A DNA stretch of 64,000 bases from Clostridiales bacterium (GTDB lineage: Bacteria; Bacillota; Clostridia; Christensenellales; Aristaeellaceae): positions 62,001 through 126,000 of the forward strand of contig JAIKWZ010000006.1 in the NCBI GenBank assembly GCA_024684375.1. Reading direction: 5' to 3'. The position numbers and the translations under genes are program-made. This document shows positions 20,851 through 29,896 of this stretch, one piece after another. Within the stretch, counting starts at the first letter, position 1. Every line of letters starts with the position of its first letter. The notes below the pieces were generated by a model. The model was not told where the DNA came from and made no database searches. It saw only the letters and a list, made by a program, of their open reading frames with translations.

Positions 20851-23526
20851 CTATAGTGTCATTGGAACATCTGTTTCATAAAGCCAGTCGAGAGACCTGA
20901 GGCTTTCTCCGCCCAAACCCGCGTCTCGAGGCTGAGGGCGCTCGGAGCGAGGCAAAACTCCAGCAATAACGAAAGCGCCTGTACCGAATTCGATCATGTA
21001 GTCCCCCGGGTCATAATCAAACGCGTGTATGTTTATGGCTTTAATACCTCTGGCTTTTATGGCGTTGGAAATAAGCGGAGAGTATCCGCCCCTGTCGTCC
21101 GCATGGGTATCAGTCTCAAGGCTGGGTGGGGCAAGCCACTCCACTCCCCTGTCGTTCACATACCCTACAAGAAGACGCACCGGCTGATCAAACTGTATCT
21201 TTAGACTGATCCCTTCGACTATCGCTTTATGTATGGAAAAGCGTATGCCCTTAAGCCCGTTAAGCTCGCTCGCGATGAGTTCGACAGGTGTATTTTTGTC
21301 GGTAAAAACGCTCTCGCCTTCTGACAAAGTGAAAGCTTCTCCGCCTTCAAAGGAAAACTCCGCCTGCCTGAGACATGGACGATCTCCCGTGTCCGGAGGT
21401 GTGGGGAAAAACCCCTGTTTCAGCAAATCAAGGTTTTTGATAAAACAAGCGAATTCCTTCTCGTATTCAGGCAGACAATCGATCGGCCTTGCGAAAATAC
21501 CTCCGTTCGGGAATGGTATTTTGCGCTGAGGCGTATGCATGCTGTTGTGGCATAGATAGTTTTGGTCGGATAAAACCGCATATTCCTTATAGATCTGAAG
21601 TGACCGTTCAAAAGGTATGAGTACTGTTTCCAGCAGTTTCACATCACCTCTGCAGAGACTGTCACATGAATGCTTATATTTCAGTATATACAAAGCAGCT
21701 GTGACTTTCTCGCACATTGAACGCGTAAACAGGCTTATTAACCTGAAATCGTTTATATAACGCTCAGCTTTACTTTCGTCTATTGATGCGACAAGCTGTT
21801 CAATGCGTGCCGCCGCATCTTTTAGGGACTGCAGCGCATATAAAGGAGTTTCTCCGATGTGGTCTGAAGCATTATGTTCTGATATGGCATAGGCTTCCAT
21901 CGTCTCCCCAACCCTGGCGACGGAATTGTACAGTTCATTGTTTGGATGGTGCCTCTCAGCGTTTGTCAGCTGACTCATGGTCATGCCTAAGGTCAGAGTC
22001 TGACGGTTGCCCTCCGTGATCCCAAAGCGCTGCAACAGCTTCATTAGGCAGAAACCCGCAAGCTCTCCGGCTTTAAGCAGACTTTCTGCCTGCTTGAAGT
22101 CAAGCCCAATCAGATCCGAAACACGTCTGATCCAATATAAGCCTTCAGCGCTCTCATCTCCCTTGGAGACCCATGCGTATCTGAGCCATGGCTCGAACCA
22201 AAGCCTGTCGCGGTCAAGTTGATCGAGCCGCGGCGTCGTCTTATCCGGAGAATACGGCCAATCCCAGTAAAATTGAGGGTATAAATGCAGTCCGGTGCCT
22301 CCCAGAAGGTTTTTGGAAGCCAGTATGCACTGGCGGATGTACATTGGAGACAGGAACCTGAATGGTTCAAGGTTGGACAGTATATGGACGTTGATTATGT
22401 GCCCGTTGCCGAGACCGCTCATGGCAAGATGGTTTTTTCGCCACTTTCCTCTGGGAAGACGGGTGGTTAGACCTTCCCCGTTATACTTCCACATTGTGTA
22501 GATGTTGGAGTATCCGTTCTTCACTCTGGAAAGAACCTTATCAGGGTCGCAATCGTGACCTCTCAGAATGATCGGAGGCTCATGAGCAAGCCCTGCCAGG
22601 CGTGCTCCCTCCTTAACCGCTGGAACGATGGTATCTGCAAACCAGGCTGCTTTGTTGTCCGCGCCTCTGAGTGCTTCGCCCAGACACACCATCAATCCCA
22701 CGTTGGGATACTCCCGCACAAACTCCTTTATTGCTTCGTATGTGTAATCTCTGACAATTGGATTTATAGAGTCCTGAATCAGAGAAAGACCATGTTTCTG
22801 AGCAAAAGGCAGCGGGATGTGGATGTTGTAAAACTTAAGCACAAGCCATATGCCCCGCTTGTCGCACTCACTTGCGAGAAAAAGGAACGTTTCCCGGTTA
22901 ATCAGGTATTCTTCCTCAGTCACTTCCAGGGCTTCCGGGTACTTTTCAAGCTTCTGCAGGGAAGAAAAAGGATGCCCGCTCCATAGATACAGAACGTTTG
23001 CACGGTTCTCCAGCATGAAATCGAGCATGCGCAGCCACATTTCTCTGTCGTAAAACCATTTGAAACGTTCCGGGGTTATGGGATACTCGTAAGTCCTGCG
23101 CGGTGGCTCTATAGTCGTCTTCTGAAGGCCCACGCATATGCCTCTGAGCGTCATTTCCGGTTCGTCATAATGCAGCAGCTCAATAGGAAGCGCACGCTCG
23201 GCACGTATGCGTCTTGCGAGTTCCACGCAGCCATAAAGCGCGCCTGAAGGAGACCCGCCGATCACACATATACCGCCACCAGCGCACGTCTCCAGCTGGA
23301 ATGCTTCGCCTTCGGGAGCTTTGACGTTGTAGATAATGCATTCCAGAGCTTCAAGCTCAGTTAAAGCGGCGCAGTCGTTTCTTACGCAAACCAGGATGTC
23401 ATCTTTGGAGGGTTGCTCATCACATACGCAGATTTCAAATGGAATAGACGCGCTTAGGAGTGCATCGGCCAGCTTTTCAGCGCCAAATCGTAAACGCAGG
23501 TTGTCTTGAGCAAGCAGAATCCTCAC
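20851..23526 (-). CDS. Large putative glycoside hydrolase (alpha-glucuronidase/GH20-like architecture), family uncertain
   Basis: N-terminal GGSPSGALYGCVELARRIRAE resembles the alpha-glucuronidase/hexosaminidase N-terminal domain, followed by a TIM-barrel-like region (RGICVGLQ..., NVGLMVCLGEAL, LRGHDCDPDKVL). Confidence 0.5.
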   Translation of the reverse strand: MRILLAQDNLRLRFGAEKLADALLSASIPFEICVCDEQPSKDDILVCVRNDCAALTELEALECIIYNVKAPEGEAFQLETCAGGGICVIGGSPSGALYGCVELARRIRAERALPIELLHYDEPEMTLRGICVGLQKTTIEPPRRTYEYPITPERFKWFYDREMWLRMLDFMLENRANVLYLWSGHPFSSLQKLEKYPEALEVTEEEYLINRETFLFLASECDKRGIWLVLKFYNIHIPLPFAQKHGLSLIQDSINPIVRDYTYEAIKEFVREYPNVGLMVCLGEALRGADNKAAWFADTIVPAVKEGARLAGLAHEPPIILRGHDCDPDKVLSRVKNGYSNIYTMWKYNGEGLTTRLPRGKWRKNHLAMSGLGNGHIINVHILSNLEPFRFLSPMYIRQCILASKNLLGGTGLHLYPQFYWDWPYSPDKTTPRLDQLDRDRLWFEPWLRYAWVSKGDESAEGLYWIRRVSDLIGLDFKQAESLLKAGELAGFCLMKLLQRFGITEGNRQTLTLGMTMSQLTNAERHHPNNELYNSVARVGETMEAYAISEHNASDHIGETPLYALQSLKDAAARIEQLVASIDESKAERYINDFRLISLFTRSMCEKVTAALYILKYKHSCDSLCRGDVKLLETVLIPFERSLQIYKEYAVLSDQNYLCHNSMHTPQRKIPFPNGGIFARPIDCLPEYEKEFACFIKNLDLLKQGFFPTPPDTGDRPCLRQAEFSFEGGEAFTLSEGESVFTDKNTPVELIASELNGLKGIRFSIHKAIVEGISLKIQFDQPVRLLVGYVNDRGVEWLAPPSLETDTHADDRGGYSPLISNAIKARGIKAINIHAFDYDPGDYMIEFGTGAFVIAGVLPRSERPQPRDAGLGGESLRSLDWLYETDVPMTL

Positions 23527-24650
23527 CTGAAACTGCCCTCCACATTCTGCCAGTTTTTATTAGCATAACTTAAAAGCTTATCAGCGCTTGCCATATCCAT
23601 AGGCGGAAAATAGATGAACAGCGCGTTTGAGCCGTAACGCCGGATAAGCACGTCCAGACGCCTTATCCAGTCGTCGACTTTCCCGTCATAAACTTGGACC
23701 CACAGGCCTTTATTAGCCTTTACCGCCTGATCGTATATTTCAAACCACTTTTCGTTGGAACCGTCGGGATTGTAGGAGCCGCTGGTCCACTGAAGTGCGT
23801 CTATGCCCTCGACCTCCATAAGCGCAGGCAAATGCTTTATGGCGTCCGGACCGTCAAGATGGTACAATACGTTATCCGCGCCTTTGCACTGATCGATAAG
23901 AGCAGGCTGAATGAAACGTCTGAACTGTTTGGGGCTCATCATAGCGGAAAAATCGCATTGAAGCTTCAGAGTTTTGCCCCGACCCCAGATCTGGAAAACG
24001 GTATAGCAGGATGAACTTACGCCATTTTCGTTCCTGGCGCAGATATCATAAAAGCTGTCATAATACTTGTAATAGAGGCTCTGTACCTGTGCGATACGTT
24101 CATCAACTTCTTCAGGGTCATCGATCAAGTCAAATATGGTGTCCTGAGCGCCCCTGAGAGACGCAAGAACATCGATATTCTCCATCAGGTCGGGGATACA
24201 AATATAATAATCATCCCCCGCGAGCGCCTTAACATCTCTGAAAAGCTGGATATGCTCCTTATACCAGTGATTGTCCTGGTCAAACACAAGCTCCGGGAAA
24301 CCGTTCCATTCATCTACGCAGGGCTTAAACCAGACAGTACCCGGTTGGAACTCTATGTCGCAGCCCAGATACGCCGCCAGAGAACCCGGACCGAAGTCAA
24401 CACTCACGTTAGGAATGCTGTCAGCTAAAAACTCGTGAGTCTCAGCCCAGTAACGATACCTTGCGGCAATACGCTTGGCATCCCTGTATTTATCGAACAT
24501 GTTTTTGCTTTTCAGTTCTGCCTGAACCTCCGGGTCCACCGCGCCCGGTTTTTCGGCAACTATGCACATTAACGGCATGCCCTGCACGCTGCGCTTCCAG
24601 TAACTGTCCCAGCGTTCTTTAGTCTCTTCCCAATTGGACTTTGACAGCAT
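23523..24650 (-). CDS. Uroporphyrinogen decarboxylase (URO-D)-fold family protein, function unknown
   Basis: C-terminal half LIDQCKGADNVLYHLDGPDAIKHLPALMEVEGIDALQW resembles URO-D/MtaA-type proteins; located inside the glycan locus. Confidence 0.65.
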   Translation of the reverse strand: MLSKSNWEETKERWDSYWKRSVQGMPLMCIVAEKPGAVDPEVQAELKSKNMFDKYRDAKRIAARYRYWAETHEFLADSIPNVSVDFGPGSLAAYLGCDIEFQPGTVWFKPCVDEWNGFPELVFDQDNHWYKEHIQLFRDVKALAGDDYYICIPDLMENIDVLASLRGAQDTIFDLIDDPEEVDERIAQVQSLYYKYYDSFYDICARNENGVSSSCYTVFQIWGRGKTLKLQCDFSAMMSPKQFRRFIQPALIDQCKGADNVLYHLDGPDAIKHLPALMEVEGIDALQWTSGSYNPDGSNEKWFEIYDQAVKANKGLWVQVYDGKVDDWIRRLDVLIRRYGSNALFIYFPPMDMASADKLLSYANKNWQNVEGSFR

Positions 24651-26956
24651 CAGAAAAGGCCTCCTTCTTCGTCAACAAAGCTAATGTACTCAACAGGCAC
24701 GCCGTTTTCATCTGTAAGCAGATTATCGGCGTCGTTCCAGAAGTACATTTTAAGGCTGTACTCTCCATTCTCATAGCCGTATCCGTCCAGAGCATCTCTG
24801 TATACCCTTGCAGAACCGTCGCATCCGCAAAATACAAGCAATGACGGGTATGCTTCCAAAGCTTCTCTGACGCACTGCCCTCCTTTTGATACAGGAAGTA
24901 CGCTGCCCTGCTTAACAAACACAGGCATCGTCATGAGTGAGCACGGAATACTGTAGCTCTTTGAGCCCTTGTACAGCTTTTTCGTTTCCAGCTCATACCA
25001 GAGACCCTCAGGCAGATAAACTTCAACGGTTTTGGCCTGATAGCGCGTCACAGGACAAACGATAAGTGAGTCTCCCAGCATGAACTCTTCATCTGCCAAA
25101 ACTGCATTTTTATCTTCAGGATAATTGAACGCAAGCGGCTTTATAATGGTACCGCCGATAAGGGCGCATTCGCCTGCCAGCGTATACAAATACGGCAAAA
25201 GCTTATAGCGAAGGCGGTTGAACTTCAGGATGCTTTCCAAAGCTTTTCCGGTGAACTGGGTAAGATCTCTGCGTATGTCCGTACCATGCCCCCTGAACAT
25301 AGGCAGAAATGCTGCGTACTGATACCACCTGATGAAAAGCTCGCAGTATTCGGGATCTTCCAAGCCTTTTTCAAAATCACCATCCCAGTACCAGGCATCT
25401 CCTCGCTTCACAAAGAATCCGCCTATGTCGTTGGTCCAATATGGCATTCCGCTTGCTGAAAAGCCTGCGCCCTGGGAGATCTGGTTGCGCAGAGTTTTCC
25501 ACTTTGCGCAGATGTCTCCTGACCACATTACTGTGCCCAGCCTCTGCTGGCCTGTCCAGGCGGAGCGAGTCAGGTTAAGGACGCGCTTGTCGTTTGAGAC
25601 TGACCTTTGCCCTTCGTACATCGTCTTGGCGTGATGGAAGGCAAAACCCATGGCTTTATCCGCACCAACCGCGTCTGAAGCAGTCTGGAATGTGTCTCGG
25701 AAGGTATCCTCCCATAGCGGCATTTCCTTGTGTTCCCACTCGCTGGTCCAGGGTTCGCTTGAGTCGCACCACCACGCGTCCACACCCTTGCTGAATAGTC
25801 CCGTGTTGGCCTGCCGCCAGTATAGATCTCTTGCAGCAGGGTTAAAAACGTCATAATGCTCTCCGCCCGGCAGCAGCCAGCCTTTTTCTTTGAATTCCAG
25901 GTTATTTGGTGCGAGGCGATTCATGTTAGGCCAGATGGACAGCATAAAATGCACATCCATCTGGTTGAGGCTGTCTGTCATTCCTTTGGGGTCCGGGAAA
26001 CGTTTTGAATCAAAGCTCTTCTGTCCCCACTGCTTATCCGGCCATGAACACCAGTCTAAGACCACACAGTCCAGACCTATCCCGTTCTCCCGGTATTTCC
26101 TTGCCAGGTCCAGTATCTCTTGCTGGGTCTCGTAACGCTCCTGAGACTGCACATAACCAAACGCCCAGGCAGGCAGCAAAGAAGGCTTGCCGGTAAGGTT
26201 ATGGTATTTCTTTACTGCATCATCCGGCTTTCCCGGAATAATATAATAATCCAATTCATCCACGGCTTCCAGATAAATAGACGTATCCTCTCCGGAATCA
26301 TCAAACACAAACGGACACGCACAGTTGATAAGAATACCGTAGCCTGCAGTAGAAACGAAGAACGGAAGCGCGATCTGCCGGTTTGTGTGGCACATGAACA
26401 GCTTCCGCCCTCTCAGATTGCCTCCTTTGGCATCTATCTGTCCAAGTCCAAACAGAGCCTCGTTTTCGGCAAACTGCAAAGGCAGTCTGACACGGTACAA
26501 TGTTTTGTAGTCTACTCGAGGCGCATCTCTTACAAGCGTCTTGACGCCATCTGCAGTGGATACCTGTTCGGTTTCACTTTTTGAAGCTCTGTCGATCATT
26601 CTGGCGTTGAATGCTTCAAGCCGCGCCTGGGCAGGCTGCCTGAACAGAGTGTTGCCATCCAGAGATATGCTGAAAGCTCCGTCACGTTTGGAAACGACCG
26701 CCTGCATTGTGCCAAATACAGCAATACTGAACTCCGCTTCATCTTTCAGACTAATGTCAGAAAGCGGAGCCCTTTTTATGAAATATGGATTTTCTGCAGA
26801 ACAAAAGCTGTCTCCACGGGTAGTAGTTAACCTGAGTATGCCGTTTTCATAACATAACAGCCTGGTGCAGCTGTATTCGCTGGTGAATACAGCTGCACCG
26901 CCGATTATCTGTGCGGAAACGAGCTTTCCGGATGGTCTGTGAGGCGCCTTGAGCAT
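24650..26956 (-). CDS. GH31 family alpha-glycosidase (alpha-xylosidase/alpha-glucosidase type)
   Basis: FGLGQIDAKGGNLRGR, VLDWCSWPDKQWGQ, GVDAWWCDSSEPW nucleophile region, WTGQQRLGTVMWSGDI. Start re-placed from 27061 to 26956 (MLKAPHRPSGK) to follow the upstream stop. Confidence 0.88.
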   Translation of the reverse strand: MLKAPHRPSGKLVSAQIIGGAAVFTSEYSCTRLLCYENGILRLTTTRGDSFCSAENPYFIKRAPLSDISLKDEAEFSIAVFGTMQAVVSKRDGAFSISLDGNTLFRQPAQARLEAFNARMIDRASKSETEQVSTADGVKTLVRDAPRVDYKTLYRVRLPLQFAENEALFGLGQIDAKGGNLRGRKLFMCHTNRQIALPFFVSTAGYGILINCACPFVFDDSGEDTSIYLEAVDELDYYIIPGKPDDAVKKYHNLTGKPSLLPAWAFGYVQSQERYETQQEILDLARKYRENGIGLDCVVLDWCSWPDKQWGQKSFDSKRFPDPKGMTDSLNQMDVHFMLSIWPNMNRLAPNNLEFKEKGWLLPGGEHYDVFNPAARDLYWRQANTGLFSKGVDAWWCDSSEPWTSEWEHKEMPLWEDTFRDTFQTASDAVGADKAMGFAFHHAKTMYEGQRSVSNDKRVLNLTRSAWTGQQRLGTVMWSGDICAKWKTLRNQISQGAGFSASGMPYWTNDIGGFFVKRGDAWYWDGDFEKGLEDPEYCELFIRWYQYAAFLPMFRGHGTDIRRDLTQFTGKALESILKFNRLRYKLLPYLYTLAGECALIGGTIIKPLAFNYPEDKNAVLADEEFMLGDSLIVCPVTRYQAKTVEVYLPEGLWYELETKKLYKGSKSYSIPCSLMTMPVFVKQGSVLPVSKGGQCVREALEAYPSLLVFCGCDGSARVYRDALDGYGYENGEYSLKMYFWNDADNLLTDENGVPVEYISFVDEEGGLF

Positions 26957-26961
26957 CTCGT

Positions 26962-28467
26962 TTACCTCGCTTTGAGCATTATAGCCATGTATTGGCGTTT
27001 TGGCAGTTCGACACGGAATTCGCCCTTGTAACATCCGGCATAGTCCTGTGTCATGTTCCATGTATCCAGCACATATACATCGAAGTCGGTCGTCTCGTCG
27101 ATGTGGAACAAGCGGCTGCCGGGACGCATGAAACTGTAGTAAAACAGATAGAATTTTCCGCGGTACGTTCTCTCGGCAGGGACCGATCTCAATTCGTCTG
27201 AACGCATGGAATCGTCAAGCTGGAGCCCGTTTCCGGGCACTTGCTGAAGTATCCGGCTCAAAAACTCTATGCGTGCGGGGCTTTCCCCGTACAGCTTTCC
27301 GCCGTGGCTCCACCATAATATGTCGTCATGACCCGTCATAGTCTCGCCATGGCCTGGGAATCCGCCCCTTAAGGCAGTCTCCCAAAACCTCCGCGTCATT
27401 TCCTCCCCGGTGATATTGCCCCAGCCGAATTCTATGTCTCCTTCGTAGCAGATCTCATCAAGCACCACAGGCTTTTTGTATCGCTGGCGCCAGTTGTCAG
27501 TATTTTCGACAGTCAGGTAGGTTTCGTTGCGCTGTATAGAACAGTGCGTACACCAGGGACGATTGAAGTCGTATATGGATCTGCAGTTGTGGATGGAGCG
27601 CATATGCCTGTACGCGTCTTTTTTACAGATCTCTTCAGCAATAGCGCACCACTCGGCGTCAGACTTGTTCATCAAATCATATTCGTTTGCCAGTGACCAC
27701 CAGACGTTTGAAAATGAGGCAAGTCTGGCAACAACGTAGTCAATGTAGAACAGGTCTTCCTCCGGGCTCATGAGGGAAAAGCCCCAGCGGTCATATGGAT
27801 GGAAAAGTATTATATCGGCCTGTATTTCCATATCCATCAGTCGCTTGACGCAGGACTCTATATGGCGGAAGTGTTCAGGGTTGAACCTGTAAAAGTCCCA
27901 GCAGTTGCCCTCAGCCATGCCCTTATAATCGTTAAAGTTTTGTTTTGTCAGCACTGAGGAATCCATCGGCGTGCCGCAATATGGGTATGAACGTGGCTCA
28001 TGCAGGTTGTACACGTAATGCTTGGGAAAAATGCAGAAGCGTATTTTATTGAAAGGGCTTTTTTCAAGCGTTTCAAATGTCTGTTCTATCAATTCGTCGC
28101 TCTGCAATTCCCAAACGTAACAGGTAGTACCAAGGGAAATATGACGAGTTCCGTCGTCATGCGCCAGGGCGAAGGTATTCGCTGTCCTGACAGGGCCATG
28201 ATTATTCTTCTGCGCGGGAAGCGCGACGAACTCTCCGGATATTTCCTCGTTCAGGAAGCTTGCTGAGATCGAGAAGCTGTACTTGCCTTCAAACGAAGGC
28301 ATGAAACGAACAGTGTATCGTCCGTCTCCGTCGTAGAAACCGTCCACTTCACGCTCTTCATTTCTGCCTTTCACAGACAACCTTATCCACTCATCCCGGA
28401 AAGGATTGCCCTTGTCAGGTCCCGAAACGGTATACTCCCAAATGTCGTACCTGTTAACGTTTTTCAT
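26962..28467 (-). CDS. DUF5060 / apiosidase-like (DUF4038-type) glycoside hydrolase
   Basis: N-terminal Ig-like DUF5060 pattern (YDIWEYTVSGPDKGNPFRDEWIRL) and barrel motifs NVWWSLANEYDLM, VVLDEICYEGDIEFGWGN, GHDDILWWSHGGKLYGESPARI. Confidence 0.65.
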   Translation of the reverse strand: MKNVNRYDIWEYTVSGPDKGNPFRDEWIRLSVKGRNEEREVDGFYDGDGRYTVRFMPSFEGKYSFSISASFLNEEISGEFVALPAQKNNHGPVRTANTFALAHDDGTRHISLGTTCYVWELQSDELIEQTFETLEKSPFNKIRFCIFPKHYVYNLHEPRSYPYCGTPMDSSVLTKQNFNDYKGMAEGNCWDFYRFNPEHFRHIESCVKRLMDMEIQADIILFHPYDRWGFSLMSPEEDLFYIDYVVARLASFSNVWWSLANEYDLMNKSDAEWCAIAEEICKKDAYRHMRSIHNCRSIYDFNRPWCTHCSIQRNETYLTVENTDNWRQRYKKPVVLDEICYEGDIEFGWGNITGEEMTRRFWETALRGGFPGHGETMTGHDDILWWSHGGKLYGESPARIEFLSRILQQVPGNGLQLDDSMRSDELRSVPAERTYRGKFYLFYYSFMRPGSRLFHIDETTDFDVYVLDTWNMTQDYAGCYKGEFRVELPKRQYMAIMLKAR

Positions 28468-28479
28468 ATTCCCTCCGCT

Positions 28480-29883
28480 TTAGCTGTGGCGGTAGACCTG
28501 CCAATCCATGTAGTTGCCAAGCGCCTCTTCGAGCACGTCAGCGCACTTTGCCTGAGTCAGCGCCACGTGGTGCTCGTAGCCTTCCCTGGCTACATAGTGC
28601 ATCAGCTCGTTAAGCCTCGGGACTCTGCATACGGCTACGCCGCCAAAGGTGGGCAGCGGATCATCAGTAAACTCTCCTTCGCCAAGATAACAGCGAATAA
28701 CGCCGTTAACGTCGTCGGTAGAAACCTTTAGGAACGTCATCTCGCTCGGACGCACACGGCCCTTGAGCGCTCCAAAGCTCACGTCGCGGCCAAGTGTCGT
28801 GGCAAGAATGTCCAGCTCGCCGATCTCAGGCTTGTCTTTAAAAGCGCAGGCGGGATAATTGGAGCAGTGCACGTTTATGCACTTTTCAGGCTCGTTTTTG
28901 TAGTTGTTGTTCCAGTCCTGATAGATCGGGGGTATACCCGAAGCGTTAAGCAGCGCCAGCATGCTCACCGCGCCCATAATATCGGTTTCACAGGCGCTGG
29001 GTCGGCCCTTCTGGCCCATCATGCTCATGACAAGACACATAGCGCAGCCGTAGTTTGCTTCCACGCTGTCCCAGCACTGAATGGCGCTGGCGTCACAGTG
29101 GTGAGTGTCCATCCAGTTTTCGATGGCCATGACCAGTTTGGCCTGTTTTTCCAGCTTTTCTCTTGAGATCCCTTCCAGTACGTTGCCGTACTGCTGTATT
29201 TCACGGACCTTCGAATCGATAAGGTTTTTATCATTTATCTCGGCAATGTCCGCCATTATCTCGCTGAAATCCTCAGTTTCTATGGTGATGCCGCTTCTTT
29301 GAAGGAGTTTTTCCGAGTAACGCACAGTTCTGAAGGGCATGACCCGCGCACCGATCTGGGCTATACGGGCGTTTTTGAGAGCCTTGACTACTGCGCAGAC
29401 TTTTGAAAAGTATTCAACATCTTTTTTGAATTCCTCTCCGTCAACAGGACATGTATGCCTGGAAGTGAGGGTGTACTTGATGCCCTGCTGGCGCAGGTTA
29501 TTGCAAAGGGAGAGTTTCCCGCAAAACGCGTCACGACGGTTTTCAAGCTGCAGCTTGTCAAAGTCATCGTCACAGGCCTGAATAAGGATCGGGCAGTCCA
29601 GACCGCTCTTTTTGATGGCGTCCGCTACTCCCGTTTCTTCTCCGAAGTTAGGCAGGCATACGATAATGCCGTCAATTTCCTTAGCGTGACGTCTGAAGAG
29701 GTCAGCGCACTTGAGCGCCTCGTCGTAGGTCATGGTCTCTCCCATGAATGTGTCTTCCGGAGAAAGTGTAATATACGAATGCCCCCATGCATCAAGACAC
29801 TCAAGCAGCTTTTTGCGGGCAGTCAGCACCAGATGATCGGGGAAAAAACTGCGGTTTGAAACGATTACTCCGAATGTAGACAT
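28480..29883 (-). CDS. L-fucose/L-arabinose isomerase superfamily sugar isomerase
   Basis: SACETDIMGAVSM, IYQDWNN and YEHHVAL fit the conserved Glu/Asp/His metal-site pattern of FucI/AraA-fold isomerases. Confidence 0.75.
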   Translation of the reverse strand: MSTFGVIVSNRSFFPDHLVLTARKKLLECLDAWGHSYITLSPEDTFMGETMTYDEALKCADLFRRHAKEIDGIIVCLPNFGEETGVADAIKKSGLDCPILIQACDDDFDKLQLENRRDAFCGKLSLCNNLRQQGIKYTLTSRHTCPVDGEEFKKDVEYFSKVCAVVKALKNARIAQIGARVMPFRTVRYSEKLLQRSGITIETEDFSEIMADIAEINDKNLIDSKVREIQQYGNVLEGISREKLEKQAKLVMAIENWMDTHHCDASAIQCWDSVEANYGCAMCLVMSMMGQKGRPSACETDIMGAVSMLALLNASGIPPIYQDWNNNYKNEPEKCINVHCSNYPACAFKDKPEIGELDILATTLGRDVSFGALKGRVRPSEMTFLKVSTDDVNGVIRCYLGEGEFTDDPLPTFGGVAVCRVPRLNELMHYVAREGYEHHVALTQAKCADVLEEALGNYMDWQVYRHS

Positions 29884-29896
29884 AACAACACCTCAC

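Noticed and set aside
23523-24650. Annotation as heme-biosynthetic uroporphyrinogen decarboxylase (HemE)
   Set aside because: No RQAGR-type N-terminal motif and no heme genes nearby; it sits in a glycan operon
28480-29883. L-fucose isomerase of a standard fucose catabolic pathway
   Set aside because: No fuculose-1-phosphate aldolase or lactaldehyde reductase in the locus, while a split transketolase is present; true substrate left open
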